The notes under the pieces are model-generated. The model searched no databases and had not been told where the DNA came from. It worked only from the letters and a program-made list of their open reading frames with translations. Both the position numbers and the translations under genes were made by a program. This document shows positions 9,101 to 18,414 of a DNA stretch of 64,000 nt, one piece after another. The DNA comes from Chlorogloeopsis fritschii PCC 6912 (lineage in GTDB: Bacteria > Cyanobacteriota > Cyanobacteriia > Cyanobacteriales > Nostocaceae), in NCBI RefSeq assembly GCF_000317285.1, contig NZ_AJLN01000152.1, positions 1-64,000 of the forward strand, given 5' to 3'. Every line of letters begins with the position of its first letter. Position 1 is the stretch's first letter.

Positions 9101-10181
9101 CTACCTGACAAATGGGAGGATGACTTAGTTGAGAATTAAGTTGAAGCTGCCTGACTAAAAGAGGAAATGGATATGCTTGATGAGCAATTGTTTCTGCTAC
9201 AGCAAATTGTATCTGGCTAAGATATCGTTGGAAACTCACATCACCTGAAATAGCCAGTTTCACAACTGCTGAATTAGCAAAATTACCAACTACATTTTTA
9301 AATTCAGATTGATATCTTTGCGGTAATAAACCTACTAGAATATTTTCCGTCGCTGTATAACGATACAGCATTAATTGAAAAGCTGACAGCACAACCGTTG
9401 ACAAATCAACGTCTTCAGTAATAGCCAAATACCTGACTTTATCAGTAATGTCTGGAGCAATACTAAATTTATAGCACGCACCTTTGTAGCTTCTTATGGG
9501 CGATCGCGATCGCGCACTTGGCAGTTCAAGAGTGGGTAATTCTCCTGCAAGGTATTGCTGCCAATAATGCCCAAGCTGCTTACCTTCGGGACTATTGAGC
9601 AGATTAATTTCTTGTTTTACGTAATCTTGGTAGGAACTGGTGAGTGATGACAAACTAATAGCTGTATTGCTTTTTAGTTGATGATATAAAGTTAAAAGTT
9701 CATCTAAAAGTAATAACAATCCCCATGTATCACTAGCTATACAATGCACTACCAGCAAGAGAACATGAGTTGTCGGCGTGCGACTAAATAAGCTCATTCG
9801 CACAACCGAACCGACTGCTAAATCAAAAGGATGTTGGCTAGAGTCTAAGATTTTTTCTTTTAATTTATCTTCACTCCAATTTGAAGCATCAACAAAATTT
9901 ATTTCAGCTGTTGTAGTGGCAAGTACTTGTTGTACTAATTCACCATGCTTATCTCTATAAGCAGTATGCAAAGACGGATGACGTGCAATAACGATTTCAA
10001 ACGCCTGCTTGAGACACTCAACATTCACCTGCTGCCGCCAATGAATGGCAAAAGCTATTTTATCGGTACAACCTTGCAATTCCAACTTAGATAAAAACCA
10101 AGCTTTACGCTGTGTTTCAGAAAGGGGAAATTCTATTATTGATTCTGTTGAAGATTCCAAATTTATTTCTGTAGTCTGCAT
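6132..10181 (-). CDS. mysE: NRPS-like mycosporine-like amino acid synthetase (C-A-T-TE)
   Basis: This 1349-residue enzyme should join an amino acid to mycosporine-glycine in the last step of MAA synthesis. A condensation-like domain fills about residues 15-440. The adenylation domain (about 460-960) has YTSGSTGKPKG, FDVSVWEFFW and NLYGPTE; its pocket reads approximately D-V-W-H-I-S-L-I-D, a serine code, so shinorine is the expected product. A carrier domain follows (FFEIGGTSLS), then a thioesterase with GWSFGG. The characterised Anabaena variabilis enzyme is A-T-TE only, so the N-terminal C domain is extra. Its HHxxxDG motif reads HCIASDT (146-152), with Cys in place of the catalytic second His, so it may be inactive. 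It lies downstream of mysABC on the same strand. Confidence 0.9.
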   Translation of the reverse strand: MQTTEINLESSTESIIEFPLSETQRKAWFLSKLELQGCTDKIAFAIHWRQQVNVECLKQAFEIVIARHPSLHTAYRDKHGELVQQVLATTTAEINFVDASNWSEDKLKEKILDSSQHPFDLAVGSVVRMSLFSRTPTTHVLLLVVHCIASDTWGLLLLLDELLTLYHQLKSNTAISLSSLTSSYQDYVKQEINLLNSPEGKQLGHYWQQYLAGELPTLELPSARSRSPIRSYKGACYKFSIAPDITDKVRYLAITEDVDLSTVVLSAFQLMLYRYTATENILVGLLPQRYQSEFKNVVGNFANSAVVKLAISGDVSFQRYLSQIQFAVAETIAHQAYPFPLLVRQLQLNSQLSHPPICQVGFAYHHLHELKIISKLFDENFGELEYFEIPRQRTEFDLSLEILESQESLIGFLYYNSDLLDADTIARAAEHLQNLLVAIIANPQQLVARLPLLSDREKHQLLVEWNSTSKDYDLSRCLHELFEAQAEKTPEAIALSFEEEKLTYRELNSRANQLAHYLQNLGVKPEVLVGICVERSLEMVVGLLGILKAGGAYVPIDPEYPPERLAYMLADSQVSVLLTQQKLLARLPNHQAEIICLDRDWEEISQEQNTNLTSGVKPDNLAYVIYTSGSTGKPKGAMNTHQGVCNRLLWMQQAYQLTSTDRVLQKTPFSFDVSVWEFFWTLLNGARLVIAKPRGHRDSTYLVKLIIQEQITTVHFVPSMLQVFLDSRDVKQCSSLKRVICSGEALPLDLQARFFQCLQCELHNLYGPTEAAIDVTAWQCQKQSHLKTIPIGRPVANTQIYILDSHLQPVPIGVVGELHIGGVQVARGYLNRPDLTQEKFIANPFGKAQESRLYKTGDLARYLSDGNIEYIGRTDYQVKIRGLRIELGEIENALSQHCQVREAVVIVRCDRPGDKQLVAYITTEQEKPTPESLREFLKQKLPEYMVPVAFVILEALPLTPSGKLDRRALPKPNLFSFSQSQGSVLPRNDTERELAKIWLDILTIQSVGVQDNFFEIGGTSLSAIYLIAAIEQQFGKELPLSVLLTNPTIEELAKVLHLSSEQTNNSPLIPIQPKGNKQPFFCVHPAGGHVLCYFNLARYLGTDQPFYGLQAQGFNDDEEPLTRVEDMASTYVEAIRQFQPYGPYQIGGWSFGGIVAYEIAQQLHKQGQEVSLLAILDSYVPIILDPNKKIDNKYLVGVLSRVFGGMFGQDNLVTPQEIQHLSVEERLDYIIEKARKAKIFPPGVERSKNRRILDVLVGTLKATYSYVRQPYPGKVTVFRASEKHIMAPDPTLVWVELLSVMAVKDVKVVKIPGNHYTFILEPHVKVLAERLKSCLNSSSQNLESDSVFL

Positions 10182-10349
10182 ACGCGAAAGCTTTTATTTC
10201 TACCTTTTACAAAGTTGCGAACACGTCTAATACGTCTTTGCAGTTTTTTAATAACACAAAGACTCTAAAAAAACATAAGTCAATACATATTTTCTCGTAG
10301 TATCTAGAGGGTGTTTTAAAAGTCCTATTGGTGGTAGTAAAAAGTTTTA

Positions 10350-10608
10350 GATCTCCCTAAATCCCCCTTAAAAAGGGGAACTTTTCTCTTTTTTCTCTTT
10401 TCCAGGCTGGTGCCTGGAAAAGCATTGATTGAGGCTCCGCCTCTTCATGAGGCAGAACCTCACAGTTTTCATCACTATGCAGAGCATGGTAATGAGAAAA
10501 AATAGATTTGTGTGTACACTGTAGCCCTTTTAAGGGAGGCTATACAGCCAAAAGGTGGCTTTGATTCTATTCCAGTTCCCCCCTTTTTAAGGGGGGCTAG
10601 GGGGGATC
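10350..10608. mobile_element. MITE-like element between mysC and mysE
   Basis: Two imperfect inverted copies of a C-rich/G-rich motif face each other. GATCTCCCTAAATCCCCCTT begins at 10350, and its counterpart (GGGGGGCTAGGGGGGATC) ends at 10608. The interior has smaller hairpins, including TTTTCCAGGC paired with GCCTGGAAAA, and no ORF. It fills most of the 500 bases between two genes of one pathway and may alter coupling of mysE to the operon. Confidence 0.65.
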
Positions 10609-10677
10609 AATAAGTGCCGAAACTCACAGTCAACTACTTTTCAAACAACCTCTTCAGTGCTTACTACAAACCTATGT

Positions 10678-12075
10678 TTAATCTCCTCCTAATTCCACGA
10701 GTTTACCGATATTAAAATCTATCCTTGTCCAGCCTTTTAGCCGCCACAAATTGTTCAGTAATAACAAGGGAATTTGCCAGTGATGCAACATTAAAAATGG
10801 CAATGGATCGTCCAATTTGTAGATAGCATCAGTGCCTCGCCAAATATTCCGAATCCAAGTTCGTAATTGTGCCAAGGAACGAATACTAGTCAATCGCCAA
10901 ACTTCGTGATACAGCCAGTAAGTCGGTTTACTGCTTGGCAGTGGTTGCAGTGGTTCTGTCATCGCTTCTTTGCCAAGATAGGCTTGTGCAACTTCTGGGC
11001 GATCGTGGAATGTGGTAATTGCAGAATGAGTGCGGGGGTTGCATTCAATTGCGTAAACGCTGCCATCTTCGGCTTGGATGAAGTCAAAGGAAATTTGTCC
11101 GGTGATTCCCAGCCCTTTAACAAACCGGGCGATCCATTCACTTATTTGGGGGTGCTCTACGTGTTCGTAATTGACTTGAAAAGCTGAAGATTCACAACAG
11201 CAGTGCAGTCTAATTTCTCCATCCCGAACTGTGCTATGGGTGCAAAATTCTTTGCCAGGAATGAACTCTTGCATAATCCAAGGCTTCTGGGCACTTATTG
11301 GCAAACTTCTGACGAATGCTTCTGTTTGTTCAGGTGTGTCGCAGGGAAGTTTGGTTAAATCTAAACGTCTAACCGAGTCGTAGGGAATACTCTTGAGGAT
11401 ATATTTGCGAGTTTCCTGGGAAAAGTCGAAATTTAGGACTTGTTCGGGAGAGGTAATTTTGAATGATTTAGGAACCGATAACCCAAGCGATCGCGCTTTT
11501 TCGCTAAATGCAAATTTGTCATCCAGCATTTGGGTAACGGCAGCATCGAAGTGGAAGACTTCGCAATACTGGGATAACACTGGTTTCGCCAGTGAGTCAT
11601 AGTAGCTGGCAATTGGACTTGTGACTGGAATGTAGACATCAATATTTTCTTTCTCAATGATGTCTATCAAAGCCTGGGTGTAGGCTTGGGGATCTCGCTG
11701 TGGTACAGGAGTTGTATAAAAATTGTCCACGGCTTTGGAAAAGCGATGACCGGATAACCAGTACTTGTGGGTTTCTAGAAGTACAACTCGATGTCCGGCT
11801 GCATGGAATGACCTGGCGAGTTGTAATGCTTTGGTCATCTTGGCACCGCTAATCAGGATATTCTTGCGATCACCTGCTACTGTTTGTTCTTTTTGAAACG
11901 GTTTAGCTAGTAAATTCCACAGTAAAGATACCAAAACGATAGTGGCGTTAATTGGCAATGCAACTAAGAGCAATACCAAGGTGCCAAGGTTCTTGAGAAG
12001 AGCATTGATTTTGCCCCATACCGCTAAAGGTTTGACTGTGGTTTGAGATTCCGTTAAAGAAATCGATTGTGCCAT
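10678..12075 (-). CDS. mysC: ATP-grasp ligase, mycosporine-glycine synthase
   Basis: MysC activates 4-deoxygadusol with ATP and adds glycine to give mycosporine-glycine. The 465-residue protein has the family's hydrophobic N-terminal segment (about residues 20-50). It then has the conserved GAKMTKALQLARSFHAAGH region and the ATP-grasp signatures KPWIMQEFIPGKE, TGQISFDFIQAEDG and IECNPRTHSAI. The C-terminus (DFNIGKLVELGGD) matches known MysC. The ATG at 12075 (MAQSISL) is chosen because known MysC proteins begin this way; an ATG 7 codons earlier is possible. The gene follows mysB by 30 bases, so the two are probably cotranscribed. Confidence 0.93.
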   Translation of the reverse strand: MAQSISLTESQTTVKPLAVWGKINALLKNLGTLVLLLVALPINATIVLVSLLWNLLAKPFQKEQTVAGDRKNILISGAKMTKALQLARSFHAAGHRVVLLETHKYWLSGHRFSKAVDNFYTTPVPQRDPQAYTQALIDIIEKENIDVYIPVTSPIASYYDSLAKPVLSQYCEVFHFDAAVTQMLDDKFAFSEKARSLGLSVPKSFKITSPEQVLNFDFSQETRKYILKSIPYDSVRRLDLTKLPCDTPEQTEAFVRSLPISAQKPWIMQEFIPGKEFCTHSTVRDGEIRLHCCCESSAFQVNYEHVEHPQISEWIARFVKGLGITGQISFDFIQAEDGSVYAIECNPRTHSAITTFHDRPEVAQAYLGKEAMTEPLQPLPSSKPTYWLYHEVWRLTSIRSLAQLRTWIRNIWRGTDAIYKLDDPLPFLMLHHWQIPLLLLNNLWRLKGWTRIDFNIGKLVELGGD

Positions 12076-12105
12076 AGGCGTGTGAGGCTCAAGCAAGTTG
12101 ATGAA

Positions 12106-12945
12106 CTAGGTAGGTAAGCGTCGAATAATAGTCAAGCCATCACGCAAAGGTAATAGCACTTGTTCAACACGAGAGTCGGCAGCAACGATACGGTTAAATT
12201 CAGCAATTGCTACACCGTTAGGAGTTTGTTCTTTGGCAGGAAGATATACCTGTCCTTGTAGAAGGGTGTTGTCTACGCAGATAAAACCTTCTGGAACTAA
12301 CAAATTCTTATCCAACAAGGTGTGAAAATACTCCACGTATTCTCGCTTATCAGCGTCTATGAACACAAAGTCAAATGTCTCTCCAGCCGCAGCCAATTTA
12401 TCTAGGGTTTCCAGGGCTACACCCAGTTCGACACGAATTTTCCTCCCGTGGGAAGATTGACTAAATGCTGCTTGAGCAAACTCTGCTGTATACGGATCTA
12501 CCTCACAAGCTACCAATTCTCCATCGCTTGGTAGTGCTTCTGCCATTGCCAGTGCAGAATAACCAGTAAACATACCGATTTCTAGCACTCTTTTTGCTTT
12601 CGTCATGTGAAGAAACATTTTTAGGGTTTGCCCTTCCACGTGTCCGGAAAGCATTTCCTGTTCTAGCTGACGTACTGTTGCTCCTTCACTGAAGCGCTGT
12701 GTCCAAGCTTCATGGGCAGTTTTCTGTGCTAGAGCAGCTAGGGCAGGTGATTCATCGGTGGTATATTCTTCTAAGTACGGATCTAAGCCTGCTGCCAATA
12801 ACCATGCCTGATTGAGGTTTTCTTTAACATCGGCAGGCAAGTCTGGAAGTTGATCGAGTTTCTTGACTATGCTTTCTAGCTGCTGTGCCAGAATTCCTAC
12901 AGGTGTTACAGGTCTGGCGGTGGGTTTTTCTACAACATTAGTCAT
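12106..12945 (-). CDS. mysB: O-methyltransferase of mycosporine synthesis
   Basis: MysB uses S-adenosylmethionine to methylate the cyclohexenone made by MysA, giving 4-deoxygadusol. The 279-residue class I methyltransferase has KRVLEIGMFTGYSALAMAEALP (SAM motif I), VACEVDP (motif II) and FDFVFIDADKREYVEYF. This is the caffeoyl-CoA O-methyltransferase-like subgroup. The start codon overlaps the mysA stop by one base (TAATG), which implies translational coupling. Product length and motifs are normal for the family. Confidence 0.94.
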   Translation of the reverse strand: MTNVVEKPTARPVTPVGILAQQLESIVKKLDQLPDLPADVKENLNQAWLLAAGLDPYLEEYTTDESPALAALAQKTAHEAWTQRFSEGATVRQLEQEMLSGHVEGQTLKMFLHMTKAKRVLEIGMFTGYSALAMAEALPSDGELVACEVDPYTAEFAQAAFSQSSHGRKIRVELGVALETLDKLAAAGETFDFVFIDADKREYVEYFHTLLDKNLLVPEGFICVDNTLLQGQVYLPAKEQTPNGVAIAEFNRIVAADSRVEQVLLPLRDGLTIIRRLPT

Positions 12946-14186
12946 TATTTTTCACTCCCCACAAGTTCTGGTTCTGGCTGATATTGGACTGGATATACAT
13001 CTATGCCATCACCACCACGGGGATAGGTTGTACACAGTTGCCTGTGTTCAGCCAAAGCTGTGGCTAATTCTTCACGAGTTAAGTCATTGACAAACAAGCA
13101 AGAACCAATCGGTTTGGGCATGGCGGCACGTAGCTTACCATCTCTTGTTAAGGTGATGGATTGGGTAGCACGCCACAACAGTTCTTCATCTAGAAGGGGA
13201 TGATCGAGGGCAAGTCCTAAACGGCTCATCAATCCCAGGATGCGATCGCGTTCTTGGGTTGTGATATAACCTCTTTTGGCAGCGATCGTGGCAGATAAAG
13301 CCATATCTATATTAACTGCATGACCGTGGAAGATGGGTACGCGGGGTGCAAGTTCTAAGGTTGGACTCCAAGTATGACCGTAAGCAATGACTCTATCAAG
13401 ATCTAATTCATGCAAGTTAGGGACTTCTAACTCTAGCATGGTCTTGATTGCTTCGTAGGTAAGTTTATGAGCTACTTCCTTAATTTCTTCTGTCGCGTCA
13501 AGATGCCCAAAGTGGGTATCGAGCAAATCTTTTCCATGCTCCTCTAACAACTCAAAAACTTCTTTGTTCGCAACCACAGCAATTTTTACTAGCTCTGCCA
13601 TGCCATTGCGTACTTGATCTGTGGGTAAGGTACGCAGGAAGGAGAAGTCAAGTAATACTTTTTTGGAAGCATGATATGCACCAAGACGGTTTTTGAGCTT
13701 TTTATGATTCACTGCAACCTTGATAGCCACACTGGCATCAATCAAACCGATGAGAGTTGTAGGAATGCGAATGTAATTAGAACTGCGACGGTAAGCTGAA
13801 CAAGCAAAACCAGCTACATCTGTAATTAGTCCGCCACCAATCACAAGTACAGGCTCTTTGCGAACTAGCCTGAACTCTGCAAAAGCATCTATTATTTTCT
13901 CGAAAGAGTGAATAGTCTTGTTTGGTTCGGTGATAGTAATCGGAAAAACCGTGAGTTCAATGCCGTAATACTCGAAATATTCCTGCATTTTGCTGCTGTA
14001 GAAGTTATAAACATTGGCATCTACAACAGCTAAACAGCGCCCAAAGTTTTTATAACACTCTGCAAGTTCTGAATTTTGGAGATTGAAGACTCCATCCACA
14101 TAAACGAGGCTATATTCAATCTTTTCGTAACCTTCAACATGAAAAGCAGATTCAGTAGCTTCTAGCTTTGCCTGAACGATACTCAT
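12945..14186 (-). CDS. mysA: Demethyl-4-deoxygadusol synthase (sugar phosphate cyclase)
   Basis: This dehydroquinate synthase-like cyclase converts sedoheptulose 7-phosphate to demethyl-4-deoxygadusol, the committed step of MAA synthesis. The 413-residue protein shows the NAD-site segment [49 protein letters not shown], and the metal-binding histidines in GHTWSP and HGHAVNID. It is the first gene of the cluster. AAGGA lies about 8 bases before the ATG, and nearly 1.5 kb without a gene stands upstream. Confidence 0.94.
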   Translation of the reverse strand: MSIVQAKLEATESAFHVEGYEKIEYSLVYVDGVFNLQNSELAECYKNFGRCLAVVDANVYNFYSSKMQEYFEYYGIELTVFPITITEPNKTIHSFEKIIDAFAEFRLVRKEPVLVIGGGLITDVAGFACSAYRRSSNYIRIPTTLIGLIDASVAIKVAVNHKKLKNRLGAYHASKKVLLDFSFLRTLPTDQVRNGMAELVKIAVVANKEVFELLEEHGKDLLDTHFGHLDATEEIKEVAHKLTYEAIKTMLELEVPNLHELDLDRVIAYGHTWSPTLELAPRVPIFHGHAVNIDMALSATIAAKRGYITTQERDRILGLMSRLGLALDHPLLDEELLWRATQSITLTRDGKLRAAMPKPIGSCLFVNDLTREELATALAEHRQLCTTYPRGGDGIDVYPVQYQPEPELVGSEK

Positions 14187-15666
14187 GATTTTTGTCCTTA
14201 GTAATTGAAAATCGAACTCTTTCTTGTAACCCTAATATTTATGAGGGTTCTACAGAGATTTATCTTCTCTACATTCGCGAATTTATGGCTCACAATTCTA
14301 ACCTAAATCCACCTTGCATCTGCTCTCACAAAAAGTCTATTGTTAAAGCAAGCAGGACTATGTATTTCTCTTAAGAAGTTGGCATGATATATATTCGTAC
14401 ACTTAACCAGAGCTTTGTTAGAGCAAATTTTGTGTTCTGTATAGCTCAGTAGTAATTGTGTAAGTCTTGACTAAATTCCAAAACTTATTTTACTTCTCAA
14501 GTGCATATATATTTCACACTATTCCTCTAGTAAGGAGCCATACTTCCCAAGCAAAACTGCAAGCATAAGTTTTCACGAGAGTTGGAAATTGCTCGCAAAA
14601 ACTAAGAGCAATCAACTAAATTGCTCAATGCGTATCCTGAATTTTACATTTCTAAACATAACATTAATTTACCAAATGTGTACCAAAAATTTCAGCAATA
14701 TTTGGTAAGTTATACCGTGTTTAAATTTCATTCTTTAGACAGATGAAGAAGTAATTAAATACAATCACAAGCAACATCAACTGAGGTTTTATCAATAAAA
14801 GACAAAACCCTAATCTTTATTCCACCAAGAATCAAACCATCATCATAAACACCAATTGATGGCTTATCTCAAGAGAGCATGAGAATGAAATATGAGAAAT
14901 AAATTTTTTCGCCGAGCAAATTTTGCTTACAGAATTTCTTGCCGACTTCTACTCCTAAGATTTTCGGGGGTAAAGAAATATTCTTCTTGTCCATCTCCCG
15001 GCTTCCACTTCAGATTGCAACCGAGATTGACGTTTAAGTTAGGATCTAATGGCTTGCACATTACTCTTGAACCCTTGAAGCTGGATAAGAAAAATTGTTA
15101 GCTAATCTACTAAGTATTCAGTAGATTGAAAGCCTGGATTAGCAACTATATTTGAAACTTAAAACAGTTGATGTGGCTAAAAGTAAGTAACTAAGAGTGT
15201 TTGCTAACAATAGCGATAAGGCGATCGCCATGAGCTTTTAGTTGATTTGAGTCAAGCCTGTCGTCAAAACTAAGATGACTCTAATTATATATGCACGCTT
15301 TTAAAATTTCAAAACAAAATCCCGTCACTTTCAGTTAGGTAAAGAGCGACCAAAAAAAGAAATTTATTAAAAAATGTTACTAACTGTTTACTATATCAAA
15401 AATTTGATTAAAAACTACACACTTCTACTGCAAATCATTTAAATTTTTTTCGAGAAAAACCTTGCTCGGAAAGGGTATTTTATAGCTCGTCAATAATTAA
15501 TATTGTGCAGCATTTGTCAATAAGCAATTTTGCTCAAAGATTTTTCTACTATTCACTTACTAGAGCTAACCTTGATAACTTAGACATTAGTTCTTCTGTC
15601 ATCTATCTATGGTTGCATTAACTTTAGCTCGTGCTAGCTTTGGCAAAAAAGTTTCTCTTTCATCCG
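14187..15666. other. Long gene-free region upstream of mysA
   Basis: About 1.48 kb lies between mysA and kptA, both transcribed leftward. It is strongly AT-rich. Its only ORF above 60 codons is a 69-codon basic frame at 14892-15101 that resembles nothing I know. An inverted repeat (ATCTACT...AGTAGAT) lies near 15106-15128, and a HIP1-containing palindrome near 15221. The mysA promoter must lie here, but I cannot pick out -10 and -35 boxes with confidence. Confidence 0.5.
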
Positions 15667-16215
15667 CTACCCAATCTGTTGCAAATACTCCGGTGGCACG
15701 CAATCCACCAACCAAACACCATTCTCAGAACAGTAGAAAGTGTAACCTGCCTCATGCATTGCTGCCGCATTTACGGCAAATACCACGGGTTTTCCATGTC
15801 TGGCACCGACAATTTTTGCTGTAGCAAGATCCGCTGATAAATGGATGTGGTGGCGCGACATTTTGCAAAGTCCTGTTTGTAGAATTGATGCAACAGCTTT
15901 GTGTCCTGTGCCGTGATAAAGTACATCAGGAGGAACAATAGGTTCTAGTTGCAAATCAACTTCGACACTGTGTCCTTGATTAGCACGAATTAATGTACCT
16001 GTGGAGTCAAAAGAAAAGCGTTTTTTATCATTGGTGGCAACAACTTGATTTAGTTCTGCGCGAGTGATAGAAAACTGATGTTTTTGACAAGCTGCTAATA
16101 ATTCATCAACCGCAACCCAGCCACCAGGAGCAAGTTTAATACCAAGGCGATCGGGTTGGTGGCGGAGGTGTTTGCTCAGGTATTTGCTAATTTTGACTAG
16201 GCGAGAATTTTCCAT
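15667..16215 (-). CDS. kptA: Putative RNA 2'-phosphotransferase
   Basis: This 182-residue protein is a full-length KptA/Tpt1 homologue. In eukaryotes the enzyme moves the splice-junction 2'-phosphate of tRNA to NAD; in bacteria its substrate is unclear. Visible signatures are SKYLSKHLRHQPD, GGWVAVDELL, LYHGT, HIHLS and the C-terminal YTFYCSENGVWLVD. The arginine, histidine and serine residues used for RNA and NAD binding in the family are in place. It stands alone between the MAA cluster and an ammonia-lyase gene. Confidence 0.9.
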   Translation of the reverse strand: MENSRLVKISKYLSKHLRHQPDRLGIKLAPGGWVAVDELLAACQKHQFSITRAELNQVVATNDKKRFSFDSTGTLIRANQGHSVEVDLQLEPIVPPDVLYHGTGHKAVASILQTGLCKMSRHHIHLSADLATAKIVGARHGKPVVFAVNAAAMHEAGYTFYCSENGVWLVDCVPPEYLQQIG

Positions 16216-16304
16216 TCCAACATTTGGGTACAGTTTGCTACCTCCCGTTGTAAATTATCCAACGTTATCGTGTCATCAAAAGGTTCAATACTTTGAGACG
16301 GATC

Positions 16305-17270
16305 TTAAGAAAACAATTTACTGGCTTGTACCAAATCCACATTCCCACCGCTAATAATCACACCAATTTTCGCATTTGATGCCTTCACTACATCTTCAAG
16401 TAGTGCCGCTACAGCTAAGGCTCCTGTAGGTTCCACTACTATTTTTAAACGTTCCCACAAAAAGAACATGGTGCGAATAATTGCTTCCTCGGATACCGTC
16501 ACCATCTCATCTACATATTGCAATACCAAGGGAAAAGTAATTGTACCCAAACTGGGAGTACGCACACCATCAGCGATCGTATCCGGATTATTTACGATAT
16601 GCAGAGTTTTGCTGTAAAAGGAACGAGTAGCATCGTCGGCGCATTCCGGTTCTACTCCTATTACTTTACTATTGGGCAATAGGGCTTTGGCGGCGATCGC
16701 ACTACCGGCAAGTAACCCTCCACCCCCGCAACACACTAACAGTAAGTCTAGTTCACCAATTTCTTCAATTAGTTCTTTGGCTGCTGTACCCTGCCCCGCT
16801 ATTATATGAGGATGGTCGTAAGGGGGAATCATAGTTAAACCCCTTTCCTGTGCTAAAGTTTGGGCTAATTCTTCTCTATTTGTTTTTTGGCGATTGTACA
16901 AAATTACTTCAGCACCGTAACCACGAGTAGCTGCTTGCTTAACGGTGGGGGCATCATCTGGCATGACAATAGTAGTGGGAATATTTAATAATTTTCCAGA
17001 AAGAGCGATCGCTTGGGCATGATTCCCCGATGAAAAAGTCACAACGCCTTTTTGTTTTTGTTCTTCTGGTAGTTGAAAAAGCGCATTGTATGCGCCGCGA
17101 AGTTTAAAAGAACCCGTGCGTTGAAAATTTTCGCACTTGAAAAAGACTTGGCTATTGGTACGCTGGTTGACGGTTGTTGAGGTGAGAACCGGGGTACGGT
17201 GAGCAACACTAGCAAGACGCTTGCCAGCAGTTTCGATGTCGGCGAAAGTAACAGAGTTAGGCTTTAACAT
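16305..17270 (-). CDS. PLP-dependent threonine/serine ammonia-lyase family protein
   Basis: This fold-type II PLP enzyme of 321 residues resembles threo-3-hydroxyaspartate ammonia-lyase, serine racemase and catabolic threonine dehydratase. The PLP lysine is in GSFKLRGAYN, with FSSGNHAQAIALS and the phosphate-binding CGGGGLLAGSAIA loop downstream. It lacks the C-terminal ACT regulatory domain of biosynthetic IlvA. The ATG at 17270 (MLKPNS) is preferred over a TTG two codons upstream. The exact substrate cannot be chosen from sequence. Confidence 0.87.
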   Translation of the reverse strand: MLKPNSVTFADIETAGKRLASVAHRTPVLTSTTVNQRTNSQVFFKCENFQRTGSFKLRGAYNALFQLPEEQKQKGVVTFSSGNHAQAIALSGKLLNIPTTIVMPDDAPTVKQAATRGYGAEVILYNRQKTNREELAQTLAQERGLTMIPPYDHPHIIAGQGTAAKELIEEIGELDLLLVCCGGGGLLAGSAIAAKALLPNSKVIGVEPECADDATRSFYSKTLHIVNNPDTIADGVRTPSLGTITFPLVLQYVDEMVTVSEEAIIRTMFFLWERLKIVVEPTGALAVAALLEDVVKASNAKIGVIISGGNVDLVQASKLFS

Positions 17271-17431
17271 TGACAATCGGCGTTGCTAAATTAAATTGCA
17301 GACATTAGTTTATCCCGAAACTACAAAGCGGATATATTTGCAATATGGTGTGCGATCGCGTATGAGTATTCCCTTTTTAATTGAAAAACTTTATCATCTG
17401 TTTAAGATACCAAAGTGACGTAACACAAGCA

Positions 17432-18412
17432 ATGACCATTACTTTAACACTGAAAGAACAAGATGAGCTACACGAAGAAGCTGAACATCAAAGCTTGCAA
17501 AATGTAGAAAAATTTGAAAGTATTTCTCAAATATCTAGACAATTAGGCAAAGGCTGTGTCAGAGAGATTGAGGTATATCCAAATCTCTGGCTTTCAATTG
17601 ATGATTGGCAATATCACGATGATGTCCGTTGTCAAGTACCTGTTGCCGAACATCCCTTACATTTTAATGTTCTACTTTCAGGAAAAAGGAAAAGCGACTA
17701 CGGAACGTTTGGGGAAGGATACACACTCATTTCTGGTGGTGGGATTCAACCTCAAATGACTGAGGAGACTGAGAAATTTCAACATATTTTAGGCGTTCAA
17801 ATTTTGATGCCACCCTCAATGTTGGCAAATTTTTTCTTTGGAGAAGATGGAGAAATACTTCCTCAGTTAAAAATGCTTGCACGGGATAATGATTGGCAGA
17901 AGCTACTTTATCTGAAAACGACTCCAGCAATCCAGGGAGTAGCACAGCAAATTATAAATTGTCCCTTTTCTGGCATCACAAAACAGGTATATTTACAGGG
18001 TAAGGTGTTGGAATTGATGGCATTACAGCTAGCTCCACTGATTGCAGATGATAAAAAGTTGCCACCACCACGCCTAAAGTCTAAAACCATCACCCAACTT
18101 CATCACGCAAGGGAAATTCTACTCTCTCGTTTGGAAAATCCCCCATCAGTATTAGAATTAGCCACGATGGTAGGGGTAAGCCCTCGCACCCTCAAACGCG
18201 GATTTCCGGAACTTTTTGGCACAACAGTATTTGGCTACCTAACTGATAGACGCATGGAGTATGCAGAAAAGTTACTGCGACAAGGAAATATTACCGTTAC
18301 CGAAGTAGCTAATCAAGTTGGTTATTCTAACCCAGGACACTTTGCTGCTGCCTTTAAGCGTCGGTTCTGCATCACACCCAGGCAGTGTTTAACAGGTAAT
18401 AAAATAGCGTAA
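17432..18412 (+). CDS. AraC family transcriptional regulator (PchR-like)
   Basis: The 326-residue protein has a ligand-sensing N-terminal half and a C-terminal double helix-turn-helix of AraC type. The DNA-binding part is seen in ENPPSVLELATMVGVSPRTLKRGF and in TVTEVANQVGYSNPGHFAAAFKRRFCITPRQ. PchR-like regulators of this sort control iron-siderophore uptake in cyanobacteria, and the next gene is a TonB siderophore receptor on the same strand. The ATG at 17432 (MTITLTL) is favoured; the frame is open 17 codons upstream without a better ribosome site. Confidence 0.9.
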   Translation: MTITLTLKEQDELHEEAEHQSLQNVEKFESISQISRQLGKGCVREIEVYPNLWLSIDDWQYHDDVRCQVPVAEHPLHFNVLLSGKRKSDYGTFGEGYTLISGGGIQPQMTEETEKFQHILGVQILMPPSMLANFFFGEDGEILPQLKMLARDNDWQKLLYLKTTPAIQGVAQQIINCPFSGITKQVYLQGKVLELMALQLAPLIADDKKLPPPRLKSKTITQLHHAREILLSRLENPPSVLELATMVGVSPRTLKRGFPELFGTTVFGYLTDRRMEYAEKLLRQGNITVTEVANQVGYSNPGHFAAAFKRRFCITPRQCLTGNKIA

Positions 18413-18414
18413 TG

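Noticed and set aside
6659-10230. Several plus-strand ORFs of 60-76 codons across mysE
   Set aside because: They are antisense shadows of the long NRPS-like gene.
14892-15101. A 69-codon basic ORF upstream of mysA
   Set aside because: No ribosome site, no family resemblance, and an AT-rich non-coding setting.
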